This document shows, one piece after another, positions 8,813 to 19,910 of a stretch of 64,000 nt of DNA (its first letter is position 1; the number at the start of each line of letters is the position of its first letter). The translations under genes were made by a program, and so were the position numbers. The notes beneath the pieces were generated by a model, which saw only the letters and a list, made by a program, of their open reading frames with translations, did not search any database and was not told where the DNA came from. This DNA is from UBA7328 sp965247965 (GTDB lineage: Bacteria; Bacteroidota; Bacteroidia; Chitinophagales; Saprospiraceae): the NCBI GenBank assembly GCA_965247965.1, contig OZ252053.1, positions 4,464,001 to 4,528,000 of the forward strand, given 5' to 3'.

Positions 8813-11800
8813 ATGAGGAAAAAATTATTACTGCTTTTGTTACCTGTTTTTTTCGCTACTGCCATCATAGAAGCACAAAGAGCCATCACTGGTACAGTCA
8901 CCGATCAAGCTGGTGATCGCATGTTTGGCGCAAATATATTCGCTCCATTATCACAATTGGGCACAACAACGGACGTGGACGGAAATTTTCTACTAGAAGT
9001 CCCGGATGATGAGACATTGCTGGTGATAAGTTTCACCGGATTTGAGACGCAAGAAGTGGATATCTCAAATACAAATGTCGTAGCCATACAAATGATCGAG
9101 GGAGAATTGCTTGGCGAGCTGGTAATTACCGCAGCAGGTATCGAAAGGCAAAGGAAGGATTTGGGCTACTCTATATCAACTATAAAGTCAGAAGAATTTA
9201 CAGTTGCTCGCGAGACGAATATTGTCAATGCTTTGGCCGGGAAAACTTCCGGAGTCCACATTACAAATCAAAGTGGCAATTTAGGCGGCTCATCAAAAAT
9301 ATTGATACGCGGTATCAATTCATTAAGTGGTAATAATAACCCATTGTGGGTCGTAGACGGTGTTCCTGTTTTTGATAGTAATATTAGTACAGGTGACAGA
9401 ATTTCTGGTGGGTTTGATATAGGAAACAGGGCTCAGGATATCAATCCCGACGATATAGAATCCATCAGTATTTTGAAAGGAGCTGCCGCAGCAGCCCTTT
9501 ACGGCAGTCGCGCAGCAAATGGAGCTATAATCGTCACCACAAAGCGGGGAAAAGCCGGAAATAAGGCGAATATTACCTTTAATTCCTCAATGCGCTTTGA
9601 TAACCCATTGAGATTGCCGGATTTTCAAAATTCATATGCACAGGGAGGACGAGGTAAGTTTGAAGTTGAAAATAGTCAGAATGGCTGGGGCCCTCTCATA
9701 CAAGGGCAGGAAGTGGTAGACTTCAGAGGAGAAACTACTAATCTTGAAGCCTTTCCGAATAATGTTGCAGATTTTTATGAAACAGGAGCAACATTAATCA
9801 ACAATCTTGCCCTGTCAGGAGGTAATGAATATAACGACTATAGATTGAGTTTGACTGCCTTAAATCAGACAGGCATATTCCCGGGTTCAGAATTGGATAG
9901 ATATACTGCATCTTTCAATTCTGGAATGAAGTTCGCCCAAAATGTAAGCTCCAGATTTGGACTCAATTTTGTAAGAACTACGAGTGCTGGAAGAGTTGCT
10001 CAGGGAGCTAATGACCCTAATGTGCTTACGTCTATAATAAATGGTCTTCCAAGGAACATCGATGTGGCCACTTTACAACCGTGGATTTCTGAAAGTACAA
10101 CCGGTGCCACTCAGCTCAACGCCCTTTCGCCCACAAGTAACAATCCGTACTGGGTTGCTTTCGAAAATAAATTTGATACAGAAGTGGACCGTCTCTACGG
10201 AAATTTTGAGTTAAAATACGAACCTGTATTTTGGCTTGACTTTATTGCCCGTTTGGGGTATGATAATGTCGTAGATGACAGATTCAGATCCAATAGAAAA
10301 GGGACTAGGAATAGAGTTAATGGTGATTTTACAGAGGATAAAATCCAGCAGCGCCAGTTGGATTTTAATTTTATGGCCTCAGCCAACAGAGGTTTGACTG
10401 AGGATCTGTTCCTTAAAGTAATCGTAGGTTACAATTATAATGCAAGAATATTTGAGCGTCTTACTGTCGGTGCTAATGATCTAACTTTCGATGAATTATT
10501 CTCGTATGGCAATGCCGACGTATCAAACCCAATCAATGATTTTAGCCAAAGACGTTTATTTGGTTTGTACGGAGACATCACGCTTTCCTACAAAGAATGG
10601 TTAAGTCTGAACTTAACCGGACGAAACGACTGGAGTTCTACCTTACCTAAAATAAATAATTCATACTTCTATCCTTCGGTAAGCCTGGCGTTTATATTCA
10701 CGGATGCATTCGGAATAAGTAATGATTTTCTTACCTATGGCAAGCTAAGGGCTTCTTTTGCCCAGGTGGGCAATGATACCGCTCCTTATCAACTCAACTT
10801 TAATTTCATTCCGCAATCGACAGCATTCGGACAGTTTGGCACGTCTACTACATACCCGTTCAATGGAACATTGGCATTTTCCGGAACAAATACCATACCT
10901 CCTGGAGAGAATCTACGTCCCGAATCTGTTAATTCACTTGAGTTTGGAACGGAATTGCAATTCTACAATGGGCGCATAGGATTAGATGCGACGTATTATA
11001 ATGTAGAAACCAAGGATCAGATTTTGGCAGTTGCTATTCCTCAATCTACTGGTTTTGCTTTCAGGAGGGAAAATGTAGGTATAACTACTAATGAAGGAGT
11101 AGAATTGGAACTAAATGTTAATCCAATTAGCAACCAGAATTTTGACTGGAATGTTCTCGCGACCTTTACAAAGAATGTTTTCAATGTAAAGGAGCTCAAG
11201 GAAGGTGTGGATCGATTGGTCGTCAATAGTGGATTCAATAGTATTCAGATTATTGCCGAGCCTGGCAAACCTTATGGTTTATACGGCAATAAATTTTCAA
11301 GGGCTTCTTCCGATTCGACCAAGATTATTGTTGACCCTGAGACAGGGCTGCGATCCACTGAAGACAACGGGAGATTGGGCGATGTGTATCCCGATTTTAT
11401 TTTTGGATTATCCAACAGATTCAGGTATAAAAACTTTTCTTTTAGCTTCACCCTGGACTGGAGAAATGGTGGTATTATTTATTCTGAAACTATACAAACC
11501 CTTAGAGCACTTGGTCTGGCTGAAGAAACATTGGTGAACAGAGAAGGCGCTTTCATAGATCGGGAAGCATATATTGAACAAGCTGACGGCTCTCTTGTGC
11601 AGAATGATATTCCAATAACGGCTCAGGACTTTTGGGGCACCTATGCATCGGGCCAAATAGCCGAAGGCAATGTATTTGATGCGAGCTTCCTCAAGGTAAG
11701 GGAAATCGGAATATCGTATTCCTTTCCCGAGAGCGTCCTGGCCAAAACTCCATTTCAAAGAATTTCGATTGGTCTTGAAGCCAGGAATCCATTCTTGCTC

Positions 11801-11929
11801 TATAGCGCAATACCTCACATTGATCCGGAGACTAATCTTTTTGGTTCTGCCAATGATGGGGCCGGAATCGAGTTTAACAGTCCTCCAACTTCCAGATCTA
11901 TAGGGATAAATCTCCAAATCGCCTTCTAA
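8813..11929 (+). CDS. SusC/RagA-family TonB-dependent outer-membrane receptor
   Basis: 1038 residues from the ATG at 8813, chosen because it opens a standard signal peptide (MRKKLLLLLLPVFFATAII). A carboxypeptidase-regulatory-like domain (about residues 22-100), the plug domain (NALAGKTSGVHI, LWVVDGVPVFD, ALYGSRAANGAIIVTTKRG, about 110-240) and a 22-strand-type barrel follow, ending in the aromatic outer-membrane signature SIGINLQIAF. It imports a polymer-derived or peptide-derived nutrient with the SusD-like lipoprotein encoded 27 bases downstream. The substrate cannot be told from sequence; no glycoside hydrolase is adjacent and a metalloprotease lies further downstream. Confidence 0.95.
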   Translation: MRKKLLLLLLPVFFATAIIEAQRAITGTVTDQAGDRMFGANIFAPLSQLGTTTDVDGNFLLEVPDDETLLVISFTGFETQEVDISNTNVVAIQMIEGELLGELVITAAGIERQRKDLGYSISTIKSEEFTVARETNIVNALAGKTSGVHITNQSGNLGGSSKILIRGINSLSGNNNPLWVVDGVPVFDSNISTGDRISGGFDIGNRAQDINPDDIESISILKGAAAAALYGSRAANGAIIVTTKRGKAGNKANITFNSSMRFDNPLRLPDFQNSYAQGGRGKFEVENSQNGWGPLIQGQEVVDFRGETTNLEAFPNNVADFYETGATLINNLALSGGNEYNDYRLSLTALNQTGIFPGSELDRYTASFNSGMKFAQNVSSRFGLNFVRTTSAGRVAQGANDPNVLTSIINGLPRNIDVATLQPWISESTTGATQLNALSPTSNNPYWVAFENKFDTEVDRLYGNFELKYEPVFWLDFIARLGYDNVVDDRFRSNRKGTRNRVNGDFTEDKIQQRQLDFNFMASANRGLTEDLFLKVIVGYNYNARIFERLTVGANDLTFDELFSYGNADVSNPINDFSQRRLFGLYGDITLSYKEWLSLNLTGRNDWSSTLPKINNSYFYPSVSLAFIFTDAFGISNDFLTYGKLRASFAQVGNDTAPYQLNFNFIPQSTAFGQFGTSTTYPFNGTLAFSGTNTIPPGENLRPESVNSLEFGTELQFYNGRIGLDATYYNVETKDQILAVAIPQSTGFAFRRENVGITTNEGVELELNVNPISNQNFDWNVLATFTKNVFNVKELKEGVDRLVVNSGFNSIQIIAEPGKPYGLYGNKFSRASSDSTKIIVDPETGLRSTEDNGRLGDVYPDFIFGLSNRFRYKNFSFSFTLDWRNGGIIYSETIQTLRALGLAEETLVNREGAFIDREAYIEQADGSLVQNDIPITAQDFWGTYASGQIAEGNVFDASFLKVREIGISYSFPESVLAKTPFQRISIGLEARNPFLLYSAIPHIDPETNLFGSANDGAGIEFNSPPTSRSIGINLQIAF

Positions 11930-11956
11930 ACAAACTTCATCCAATAAATGATAACA

Positions 11957-13408
11957 ATGAAAAATATATTAACATATACACTAATTGCACTTGGCACACT
12001 GGCCTTTACAGCATGTGAAGATCTTTTGGATGTGAACACGGATCCGCTAGTTGCGACCTCGGCGAATGCCGATCTCTTATTTCCCGATGTGTTAGTCAGT
12101 TTGTCCAATAACAGAACAGTTGAGATATCTCTGGGTTCCGGCACTATTGCTCAACATTATGAAGGAGCTTTCGGTGTATTTGGGAATGCTGCCTTGGGCA
12201 CATTGAGCACATTTACAACCGGTAACACCTGGAGCGTTTTGTATCTGACATGCCTGAAAAATCTGGTACTCGCGGAGCAGGAGGCTGCAAGCGCAGAACC
12301 TCCAAACAATAATATTGTAGCTCAAAGCAGAATCCTCCAGGGATTCGTGTACTACAATCTGACCACTTTGTGGGAAGATATTCCTTTTACAGAAGCTGTT
12401 GGCGAAGCCACGGAACCCGTATCGGACCGACAGGAAGTTGTCCTCAATGGTATAGTTAGTATGATGGATGAGGCTACGGCCCTGATTGATCGTGATCCTG
12501 GTTCACCCCGAGTGAACTCAGGCGATCTTTTGTATGCAGGAGATATGGAAAAGTGGGAACGTTTTGCCAATTCGATAAAGCTGAAGTGCCTTATGCTTAT
12601 TGCAAACAAGGATGCCAGTGTAACTTCACAAATAGCTTCGACCATGTCCCAACCTCTCATTACCTCAGTCGAGGATGAAGCGGAGTTCCAATATTTTAAC
12701 AATCCGGGCGATTATAATCCCATCTGGGCGACACTCAATAATTTTGCCGATGGAGCCAATCCCGAATGGATAATGGGCAGTACAACTTTGCAAGGCGTAC
12801 TGGAAGGGATGAATGACCCTCGTCTGTCTACTTACTATGATGAGTCTGACGAGCCTGCACGGGTAGGTACGGGTAACTTTGCTCCGGGCGCCACTCCCGG
12901 GTCATTTGGAGAATTTGCCGATCATAGCATCGTTAGTTTTAATATCATCAGGCCCGATGCTCCGGATAGATATATTACATCTTCGGAGATTGTTCTAATG
13001 ATGTCCGAGGCAGTTGCCCGAGGTTGGGCGTCTGGAGGTATGTCCGAGGCCGATCGATTGTACCGCATTGGTATTGCGCTGTCCATGGTATACTACGACG
13101 GCAAGCCCGGGCAAATAAGTCCGGAAGAGTCGACAGGATTTATTAATAGCTTGCCGGCACTTGCCTCGCTAAACCCAGGTGATGCGGTAGCCGCCATACA
13201 ACTCCAAATTTATGTAGCCACCTTCTTCCGTACACCTGAGGCATGGACACAATGGAGGCGTACTAAGGTTCCAGACTTAGTGCTTCCAAGAGGTTCATTA
13301 TTGTCCGATATTATGAGAAGATGGGCATATCCGCCTGATGAAAAAGGAGCAAATAGAAATACACCTTCCGATAAACCTTTGGATACGCCTATGTGGTTTG
13401 AAAATTAG
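11957..13408 (+). CDS. SusD/RagB-like nutrient-binding outer-membrane lipoprotein
   Basis: About 483 residues. The start at 11957 gives a clean lipoprotein signal (MKNILTYTLIALGTLAFTAC with C in the lipobox); an ATG at 11948 in the same frame is also possible. Asp/Glu residues after the lipidated cysteine (CEDLLDVNTDP) resemble a Bacteroidota surface-export signal. The body, with TPR-like helices and the ending RRWAYPPDEKGANRN...TPMWFEN, fits the SusD-like_2 group. It forms the lid over the SusC barrel encoded just upstream and is surely in the same operon. Confidence 0.93.
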   Translation: MKNILTYTLIALGTLAFTACEDLLDVNTDPLVATSANADLLFPDVLVSLSNNRTVEISLGSGTIAQHYEGAFGVFGNAALGTLSTFTTGNTWSVLYLTCLKNLVLAEQEAASAEPPNNNIVAQSRILQGFVYYNLTTLWEDIPFTEAVGEATEPVSDRQEVVLNGIVSMMDEATALIDRDPGSPRVNSGDLLYAGDMEKWERFANSIKLKCLMLIANKDASVTSQIASTMSQPLITSVEDEAEFQYFNNPGDYNPIWATLNNFADGANPEWIMGSTTLQGVLEGMNDPRLSTYYDESDEPARVGTGNFAPGATPGSFGEFADHSIVSFNIIRPDAPDRYITSSEIVLMMSEAVARGWASGGMSEADRLYRIGIALSMVYYDGKPGQISPEESTGFINSLPALASLNPGDAVAAIQLQIYVATFFRTPEAWTQWRRTKVPDLVLPRGSLLSDIMRRWAYPPDEKGANRNTPSDKPLDTPMWFEN

Positions 13409-13434
13409 TCAACAAGATTGCTAAAAGATATAAA

Positions 13435-14277
13435 ATGAAAAATTATAATATAGGGAAGGGACTTCTATTGATTGTACTATTATTCGTCCTGTATTCTTGT
13501 CATTCAGATCCCTTTGTCGACGAAGAAACACTTACTGCTCTCGAGCAAGGTCCATCTTTCGTACGGTTCGATAACGGCCTTGACGAGGTTATTAATGTAA
13601 ATGAGACAGATGGCCCTCAAGCCCTGCGACTTGAGTATCTTTTTCCGGTAGCTTCAGATATAACAGTTACCTACACTTTTGAGGGTTCCGCCGAATTTGG
13701 GGTGGATTTTTCTGTCGATGGCGCTAGCTCTTCCGGCGGAAACATTGATCTTGTTCACGACGCTTCCAGTACTCAGATTTCTTTTGTGGACATCGTGGTC
13801 GACGTCCTCATGGATGGCGTTACGGACGGTGACAAGACGCTAATTGTTACAATTGCTGATGCCAGTGCGGCCGACGGCACTGCAGTAGTGGCAGGTCAGG
13901 GAAATCTGTTTAAGGCGATCACCATCAATATCGCCGATGCAGATTGCAGTTCTGATCTAGCGGGTGTTTACAACTATACGGGAAGCGGTTTTCTCGATGG
14001 AGCGGCCGGTACAGTTGAAATCATTGCACAAGGAACTAACGGCAACTATGTGATCAGTGACATTGCGGGATTGGCATTCGGAGATCCTGCTCCTTATGAA
14101 TTTTCAGTGGTTTGCGGCATGATTTCCGCGCCTGCCGCCTCACTGATAAACGAGGGCCTGGCTGCCACAATAACCGGTAGTGCGAACGAAGATACTAAGG
14201 AAATTCAGCTGAACGTAGTCTTGAACTGTTGTGGCGGAGAAGGCCTCATGTGGGGCCTTAATCTTACACCTCAGTAG
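13435..14277 (+). CDS. Surface lipoprotein of the SusC/D operon
   Basis: 280 residues with a lipoprotein signal (LLIVLLFVLYSC) and an acidic start after the cysteine. The middle region (about 55-170) with SDITVTYTFEGSAEFGVDFSV and GDKTLIVTIADA resembles a Calx-beta-type fold; the C-terminal part with LAGVYNYTGSGFLDG is found in many third-gene lipoproteins of Sus-like operons. It lies 26 bases after the SusD-like gene, so it is cotranscribed. It probably binds the locus's ligand at the cell surface, which is inference from position. Confidence 0.8.
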   Translation: MKNYNIGKGLLLIVLLFVLYSCHSDPFVDEETLTALEQGPSFVRFDNGLDEVINVNETDGPQALRLEYLFPVASDITVTYTFEGSAEFGVDFSVDGASSSGGNIDLVHDASSTQISFVDIVVDVLMDGVTDGDKTLIVTIADASAADGTAVVAGQGNLFKAITINIADADCSSDLAGVYNYTGSGFLDGAAGTVEIIAQGTNGNYVISDIAGLAFGDPAPYEFSVVCGMISAPAASLINEGLAATITGSANEDTKEIQLNVVLNCCGGEGLMWGLNLTPQ

Positions 14278-14478
14278 TGTGGTGGCTATGTGCGATTAAC
14301 AGTAGAGTGAGACCTTTTACCGGATACCCCGATCCGGGTGATTCCACCAAGTGGATGATCTCATTGAGACTTATCCGACATTTTGAATTATCCGACAAAA
14401 AGTGTTCCTAATTAGTATTACTATTACAAATTATTTGAAGGCAAGAGCCTCGGAATTTTTTTCCTAAGCGAAATTACT

Positions 14479-17064
14479 ATGAAGATTAACAAGCCAATCT
14501 TTAATCATTCAATATGCATTGCGATTTTTAGTTTAACAACATTTGCACTGGCATCTCAAAAAATCATTGTACCGAATGAGACATCGGGGAAATTCCGTAA
14601 CAGTGATGAAATCAGGTATTACAAATTGGATATTGACGTGCCGCATGTTGTGTGTCCTTTCTCATATGAAATCAATGATATCTATGTGCCGTATAACAAA
14701 AACCGAAAACCCAAATCTTTTGTGCCCATATCCAATTTTGTAGCTACCTATCAGAACTTCCCCCCTGAAGCAGAAGAGGCTTTTGAATTTGCTTTGGGAA
14801 TCCTGGAAGAGATAATACCCACGCCTATTCAGATAAATGTGCTAGCCCAATTTGATCAACTGGATGGGGGCACATTAGCCTCCGCCGGAGCTACTGATTT
14901 CTTTATAGTTACCGGGGGAGGCCTGCCGGACAACACAATATTCCCTATTACTCTGGCTGAGAAACTTATCGCTGAAAATCTAAATGAAACGGATTTTGAC
15001 TTGAGAGTGAGTATCGATGAACGCACAAATTGGTATTATGATTTCAATAATCCTACGAATATTAATGGTCAGTTTGATTTTGTGAGTGTCGTTTTGCATG
15101 AAATGTTACACGGCTTAGGATTCCTAAGTTTTACAGCTGTCGAAGGTAGCCTTGGGGGGATTGGTTTGCAGGGTGGTATTCATCTTTTATATGATCGATT
15201 TCTGGAAGATGGTGAGGGAAGATCTTTGATTGAAGATATACCGAATGGTAGTTTCGAATTGGGAAGTTTGCTGAGAGGGAATGATTTGTTTTTTGGAAGC
15301 GCTTTCTTTACGATTAATAGTCCAAATGACCTGCCGAAAATTTACACACCCGCCGGATTTAATCCTACTTCCAGCATTTCTCACGTCGATCAATTGTTAT
15401 ACTTCCGTACAGAGAATAGCCTGATGACCCCGACTACCACTTTGAATGAAGTAATTCACGATCCCGGAATTGCCCTGGATATGCTCTATGACATAGGCTG
15501 GAATCGAACAAGTATTTTTTTACAACATGATTTTTTCACCGAAGATGTGAATGAGGACGCGGAGTTTGTGGTTCAGGTTTTATCTGACTTTCCTTTCGAT
15601 ACTTCTACTTTACAATTGTTTCATTTTGAAGGTGATTTTAACTTTCTCAGTCTCAACAGGGTACCACTCGAGTCTACAGGTCAGGATAACTTGTTTCGCG
15701 CCGTAGTTGCTGCTCCGGGTGAAGATAAAATGATCAATTTTTATTATTCGGTTAGGGATGGCCGTAACATTAGCGTGAGCAATCCATTTGGAGCGCCCAA
15801 TCAATTTTTTAGATTTTCATGGGGAACAGATCAAATATTACCTGTGATATCGCATGTACCGGTGACAAGCATTAATGAGAATGAATCATCTGTTTTCATA
15901 AGTTGTATTATCAATGATGAATTTACAGGGGTAGAAAGAGCATTTGTGCATTATAATGTGGAGGGCAAAACGTCAGGAACGGAAGATATGGTTCCCCGGG
16001 TCGGCCAATTCGGAGAAATTTTGTTCGAAGCGGAAATAAATGTGGGTACAATCGATACCAATGATATAATTGAATACAGAATCGTCGCCGTTGATCGATC
16101 AAGCAATGCCAACGAAGGAGTTCTGCCCGAATCTGGTTTTTTTGAAGTAAATGTTAATGCCCTGGCGAGACCAATAAGCCAATACGTTAGCGACTTTGAC
16201 GACCTTGTTGATAATTTCGTTGGAGAAGGATTCAGCGTAAGGTTGGAAGATGGTTTTTCGAATCCGGCTTTGCACAGCACTCATCCATATGGCCATGCCG
16301 CAACCTTAGGCCTCAGCAGCTTTGATTTGACATATGAGCTCGAATTTCCGGTTATTGTTGCCGCTGACAACGCTGAAATTAACTATGACGAGATCGTTCT
16401 GGTGGAGCCGGGAGAATTAAATGTTCCATTTGGCCAGGCCGAATTTTGGGATTATGTTATTGTCGAAGCTAAGTTTTTCGAAGGTACGGAGTGGCTTCCT
16501 CTTCTTGCTGGTTACGATTCCAGGGCTCAGGGGAACTGGAACAACGATTATTTAAGCTCCTTCAGTACATGCCCCGAAGTATCTGCTATTCCTGAATGTA
16601 TATCCGATATTGCGGGCGATGAGTCGATGTTTCGATCCAGGCGAATTGATCTGAACATAAATGAAGATATCAATACAGGTGATACCATATTTATAAGATT
16701 CAGACTGTTTTCTGATCCGGCTGCTTTTGGCTGGGGATGGGCGATTGATAATCTCAGCATCCAGGGTGTGAGAATCACTACTCCCGTTGAGGAGGTGGAA
16801 TTGGTAGATCTTTTTGATATAAGGCCTAATCCGGTCCGAGATGATCAAGTTCAGATTGTTTTAAATTTTGAAGAACTGAAGCCATCCTTGAATATTGGTA
16901 TCAGAGATATTACAGGCCGCAGCCTATATTCCAATAATGTGTCGACCAATACGAAGAATTTAAAATTGCACATAAATACGGCATCTTATCCTGCGGGAAT
17001 TTATTTTGTTACGATTTCTGACAACAAAGGACTAACCACAAAAAAAATGATAGTCACCAAGTGA
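14479..17064 (+). CDS. Secreted zinc metalloprotease with T9SS type-A sorting domain
   Basis: 861 residues with a signal peptide (residues 1 to about 27). The zinc motif HEMLHGLGF lies near residue 207, followed by SLMTPTTTLNEVIHDPG and a DIGWN turn, a pattern seen in metzincin-like proteases of Bacteroidota. The middle holds beta-rich repeats (Ig/PKD-like) and a MAM/jelly-roll-like stretch (AIDNLSIQGV). The last about 75 residues (FDIRPNPVRDDQVQIVL ... GIYFVTISDNKGLTTKKMIVTK) form a type-A T9SS sorting signal, so export to the surface is expected. It sits 200 bases after the SusC/D operon. Whether it feeds that transporter with peptides is inference. Confidence 0.85.
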   Translation: MKINKPIFNHSICIAIFSLTTFALASQKIIVPNETSGKFRNSDEIRYYKLDIDVPHVVCPFSYEINDIYVPYNKNRKPKSFVPISNFVATYQNFPPEAEEAFEFALGILEEIIPTPIQINVLAQFDQLDGGTLASAGATDFFIVTGGGLPDNTIFPITLAEKLIAENLNETDFDLRVSIDERTNWYYDFNNPTNINGQFDFVSVVLHEMLHGLGFLSFTAVEGSLGGIGLQGGIHLLYDRFLEDGEGRSLIEDIPNGSFELGSLLRGNDLFFGSAFFTINSPNDLPKIYTPAGFNPTSSISHVDQLLYFRTENSLMTPTTTLNEVIHDPGIALDMLYDIGWNRTSIFLQHDFFTEDVNEDAEFVVQVLSDFPFDTSTLQLFHFEGDFNFLSLNRVPLESTGQDNLFRAVVAAPGEDKMINFYYSVRDGRNISVSNPFGAPNQFFRFSWGTDQILPVISHVPVTSINENESSVFISCIINDEFTGVERAFVHYNVEGKTSGTEDMVPRVGQFGEILFEAEINVGTIDTNDIIEYRIVAVDRSSNANEGVLPESGFFEVNVNALARPISQYVSDFDDLVDNFVGEGFSVRLEDGFSNPALHSTHPYGHAATLGLSSFDLTYELEFPVIVAADNAEINYDEIVLVEPGELNVPFGQAEFWDYVIVEAKFFEGTEWLPLLAGYDSRAQGNWNNDYLSSFSTCPEVSAIPECISDIAGDESMFRSRRIDLNINEDINTGDTIFIRFRLFSDPAAFGWGWAIDNLSIQGVRITTPVEEVELVDLFDIRPNPVRDDQVQIVLNFEELKPSLNIGIRDITGRSLYSNNVSTNTKNLKLHINTASYPAGIYFVTISDNKGLTTKKMIVTK

Positions 17065-17461
17065 TGGGCTCACACGTTATTATGACGGCTTTACCCAGAC
17101 TTAGGCAGTTAGAAGACTTTACTTTAGGTTAATTTTAAGGATCCCTCGTGCTCCACATTTTTATAGCACTTCAGGATATATCGACAACTTTTTTCTTCCT
17201 CTTCCTCATGTGTAATGGTATAAACCATTTAACCATAAAGAATAATATCAGAACTCCAGACCTGGACAAAGATAATCAAGGAGTTATGAGAATTTGACCG
17301 TAAATTCAAATGTCGCATTTTAGCATAAACTATTTGATAGATCATGCAAATGCGACTTCCCATATTTCCCTCATCATCACGATTAATAAACGCAAATACA
17401 GCTGTGTACGCAGATTCGAACATGGTCTACTACATGCATTCCGGATCGGTGATATACTGCC
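17065..17461. other. Intergenic region, nothing recognised
   Basis: 397 bases between the metalloprotease and the transposase remnant. No conserved reading frame or tRNA was seen. The left terminus of the transposase's element should lie here, but no inverted repeat matching the right side was found. Confidence 0.5.
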
Positions 17462-19567
17462 ATGAGAAAAGTGACCTTTAAGGCTATCGATATATTACAG
17501 CCAATCTTGTAGTGTCAGGTCTATGTAGACCAAAGGAAATAGCCGATACATTGGGAGTGGGCAACCGGAACATCCAAAGATATGCCAAAGCCTTGCGCGA
17601 AAAAGGATCACAATGGTTTTTCCAAAGAGAAGAACAAAGAGGAAGTTGCTATAAGTTGAGTGAAGGGGCGATGGATCAAGCCCAAAAGTACCTTGATGGT
17701 TTCTATGGAGTAGCCGATACAGCTAAACTTTTAGGAGTTACAGAAGGCGCACTTCGCTATCATATCAGAAAAGGCCGGTTAAAAAAAAAGTGGTAAACCA
17801 ACCGATTCTGTATCATCCAATGGGACTATTCTTTTGCCTGCTGAGAGAAACGAGTTGGATCTGTTGGCATCAGAGGTCTTGGGAGTAGCAGCTACACGAG
17901 TAGATGAAAGGACAAAAGCCGCCTTCGGTAAGATAGAAACTACCCCATTACATTTTGAATCCTGTCAATCCCTGTCCTTTGGCGGAGTACTTCTTTTACT
18001 TCCCTTTTTGATCATGAGTGGTCTATTGACCTATCGGGATCATTACCACGAATTGAAACGGGGCTACTACTACATAGAAGTGATCATTTTGCTGTTGTCA
18101 TTTATGTATTTATGCCGCATCAAGAGCGTGGAGCAGCTCAAGCAGATCAGTCCCGGAGACTTTGGCAAATTACTCGGACTAGACCGCATACCTGAAGCCA
18201 AATGCATGCGCAACAAACTGCATATGATCACCAATCAGCAAAAAGCAGGGCCATGGATGATGGACTTAGGTCAAAACTGGGCAAGTGAGGAACAAAACGA
18301 GTTTTACTACATAGACGGACACGTTCAGATTTATTATGGTTACAAAGCCAAATTGGGTAAAAAATACGTATCACGTCAAAAGTTATGCCTGCCGGGAATG
18401 CAGGAATTTTGGATCAACAATCAAGACGGTTCTCCCTATTTTTTTGTTACAGGCCAGGTGAACCAGAAGCTTCAGGAAACTATTATTGAGCAAATTTTAC
18501 CAAAGCTACTAAATGAAATGCCCTGCAAATACAGTGATGAACAATTGGAATCTGATCCTGATTTACCGCGCTTTACCATTGTCTTTGACAGGGAGGCATA
18601 CAGTCCTGCTTTTTTCGGCATGTTGTGGGAAAAACATCGGGTGGCGGTGTTGACCTATCGTAAGAATGTAGAAGACCGGTGGAATGTTGATGATTTTACA
18701 ACACATCAGTTGGCTATCGAAGGTGTAGACACGCAAATGGACTTGAGTGAAAGGCAAATCGTTCTGGATAAAGTGCCGATGAGGGAAATAAGAAAACTGA
18801 ACAAAGACACTCATCAGACAAGTGTATTGACGACCAACAAAAAACTGGCCATTCTATCGGTAGCACTATACATGTTTGCCCGCTGGACGCAGGAGAATTT
18901 CTTTCGATATATGCGACTGGATTATAGGTTGGACAGTATTGTACAAAACACTGTGGATCAGATAGATAAAGACTTTGATGTAGTCAACCCGGAGTACAGT
19001 AATCTTAGTTACTACCTCAAAAAAGTAAGAGAAAAAATCCAACGAAGAAAAGCCCGCTTATTCGACATCCAGGAAAAACTTAGCAAGCAAAATGTAGACC
19101 ATGTATCCAAACTGGAAACACAACAATCCAAAGTACAAGAACAGATAAACGGCCTGGAAAAACAGGAAAATCAACTGATAACCAAACGCAAATCAGTTAG
19201 TTACAAAATTAAAATCAAGGATATGCCTGAATCCATAAGATACTCATCACTCAACATGGAAAGTAAAAGGTTCCAAAACGTAATAAAAATGATATGCTAT
19301 CGTGCCGAAACGTCAATGACTAATAAATTGATGCCTCATTTTAAAAAGTCAAAAGACGAAAAACGAAGTTTGATCAAAAGTCTGATCAAAACTCCAATTG
19401 ACCTGGAATGTGACTATAAATCTAAAAAATTAACCGTCTCCCTTTACTCCCAATCCAATCCAAGAATGAATAAAGCTGCTGAAAAATTATGCCATCTTCT
19501 CAACCAAACCCAAACCATATATCCAGGCACTAATTTGGAACTTCACTACCAAATCGCGACATTGTAA
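17462..19567 (+). pseudogene. DDE-type transposase with two frameshifts
   Basis: The reading begins at ATG 17462 (MRKVTFKAIDILQPIL), is cut by TAG at 17510-17512, continues one frame back as VVSGLCRPKEIADTLGVGNRNIQRYAK (a helix-turn-helix domain with a second one, YGVADTAKLLGVTEGALRYH), stops at 17796 and resumes in the original frame as SGKPTDSVSSNGTILLPAERN to 19567. The second shift lies in a run of nine A at 17781-17789. The long part (about 577 residues) has candidate DDE acids in FYYIDGHVQIYYG, IVFDREAYSP and WTQENFF and a coiled-coil around KLETQQSKVQEQINGLEKQ. Family not assigned. Either a decayed gene or, at the A-run, slippage. Confidence 0.75.
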
Positions 19568-19879
19568 TTTACTCCGAGTCTGGAGTTCTGATACTATTGG
19601 TTTTGGATGGAGGTCATTTCGTGTCTTTGCCTTATAGAGCGACAAAGGTTTTATTGAGTGAAGATTATAGCCCTAAGTTTAAAGACTTAGTAAAAAAGAC
19701 AAATCCCAAAATGAAAAATGAAAAAAGTCTCAAAAAATTCTTCACCCAAATAAATGATTGTCAGAAAATTGGCCTTTAGAGCATGTTCAACTTTTCGGTT
19801 TGAAGATAGGTGGTGACATTGTTTTTATCGGGGCATTTTTTTGAATGCATAGCCATACAGGCTGACCGCGAATAGGCAC

Positions 19880-19910
19880 AATTTGGCAAATTTCTAAATT
19901 TTGCCAAATT
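19880..19910. repeat. Hairpin with 11-bp perfect stem
   Basis: aatttggcaaa (19880-19890) is mirrored by tttgccaaatt (19900-19910) around a 9-base loop. The downstream sequence is A/T-rich but has no clean T-run. It might terminate transcription from the transposase remnant or be an operator-like site. Confidence 0.5.

Noticed and set aside
19597..19779. Small protein gene of 60 codons after the transposase remnant
   Set aside because: Non-ATG start, no recognisable family, lysine-rich composition typical of random A/T-rich sequence; probably transposon tail.
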